Positions 45,097-45,387 of a DNA stretch of 45,387 nt are shown piece by piece (position 1 is the stretch's first letter; each line of letters begins with the position of its first letter). The translations under genes and the position numbers were made by a program. The stretch is from Pseudomonadota bacterium (GTDB lineage Bacteria > Pseudomonadota > Gammaproteobacteria > Steroidobacterales > Woeseiaceae): the NCBI GenBank assembly GCA_022572185.1, contig JACZWL010000026.1:1-45387 (forward strand). Direction: 5' to 3'. The notes beneath the pieces are model-generated. The model was given only the letters and a program-made list of their open reading frames with translations, had not been told where the DNA came from and ran no database searches.

Positions 45097-45303
45097 ATGA
45101 TGAATGAAGCAACACCGATACAACCGAAAGTAGACAACAGCGTTGAGATCTCAAACCTGCTGAAGGAGTTGGCGGCAGTAGGCGACCTACTTATCTTTGT
45201 TCAGGAAGGGGCGCTAATGGATAACACTATTGAGGGGGTTGGCCTTTTAGTAAACCGTTATGCCAGACGCATTGATCAACTGCTTTGTGGAGGTGCGTCA
45301 TGA
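45097..45303 (+). CDS. Small hypothetical protein of the element at the right edge
   Basis: The 68-residue product starts MMNEATPIQPKV; AGGGGA lies about six bases upstream of the ATG at 45097. It is helical and acidic in the middle (EISNLLKELAAVGDLLIFVQ, NTIEGVGLLVNRYARRIDQL). I do not recognise it; small helical proteins like this are common in the early regions of phages and satellites. The open frame reaches 45001, but that start would lie inside the leader hairpin. It ends in an ATGA overlap with the next gene. Confidence 0.6.
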   Translation: MMNEATPIQPKVDNSVEISNLLKELAAVGDLLIFVQEGALMDNTIEGVGLLVNRYARRIDQLLCGGAS

Positions 45304-45387
45304 GTGAAGCCATTCAATCGAAAGACGACAAGAAACTCAGCTACACCATCATGGTCGATCCTCCCGGCGCACACTGGGAAGACACCA
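45300..45387 (+). CDS. Partial hypothetical protein, cut by the window end
   Basis: The frame starts at ATG 45300, with GGAGG about seven bases upstream and overlapping the previous stop (ATGA). The visible 29 residues begin MSEAIQSKDDKKLSYTIMVD and end PPGAHWEDT. Family unknown; overlap and ribosome binding site support a real gene, co-translated with the one before. Confidence 0.55.
   Translation, partial: MSEAIQSKDDKKLSYTIMVDPPGAHWEDT

Overview
The window looks like the chromosome of a non-enteric gammaproteobacterium. The main reason is gene order. On the minus strand nnr, tsaE, amiB, mutL, miaA, hfq, hflX, hflK, hflC, a DUF2065 gene and purA follow one another, with queG divergent from nnr, as in Escherichia coli. 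pcnB, folK, a deoxynucleoside kinase, panB and panC form a second typical block. A degraded sulfatase fragment and several envelope lipoproteins would suit a marine or sediment organism, but the sequence does not fix the genus.

Left part (1-8480): an A-type Fe-S carrier overlaps an ATP-grasp ligase and converges on the iron-trafficking gene yggX. A formyltransferase follows, then a scar made of an IS6-type transposase fragment fused to a sulfatase fragment, and an ABM-domain lipoprotein. A LysR regulator is divergent from a five-gene cluster (pirin, isochorismatase-fold hydrolase, DUF2798, AzoR-type reductase, unknown protein). A near-perfect palindrome at the regulator start is a candidate operator.

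Accessory island (8481-12143): a membrane-anchored Shedu-like (DUF4263) nuclease is cut by a single in-frame amber codon and continues in the same frame for 79 more codons. Next to it sits a complete IS5-family element with inverted repeats and a TTAG target duplication, then tRNA-Leu(CAG) and a terminator.

Middle (12144-25424): mostly envelope and poorly known genes: a transglycosylase-like lipoprotein, a PLP enzyme of the D-cysteine desulfhydrase family, exported and membrane proteins, a choice-of-anchor B lipoprotein, a phospholipase D lipoprotein, a DUF2799 lipoprotein, a membrane NERD-like protein with a changed active site, an alpha/beta hydrolase and an OPT transporter. A 166-bp MITE-like element overlaps the hydrolase stop codon.

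Right part (25469-44818): patatin-like protein, then the purA-to-nnr block read leftward, queG and ppk2 on the plus strand, and the panC-panB-dNK-folK-pcnB block on the minus strand, ending at tRNA-Glu(CTC).

Right edge (44819-45387): immediately after tRNA-Glu come a sigma70-like promoter, a structured leader resembling the P4/P1 C4-CI immunity RNAs, an intrinsic terminator and then small overlapping ORFs. This looks like the first bases of an integrated phage satellite or prophage that runs out of the window, and with the amber-split Shedu gene it is the most interesting part.
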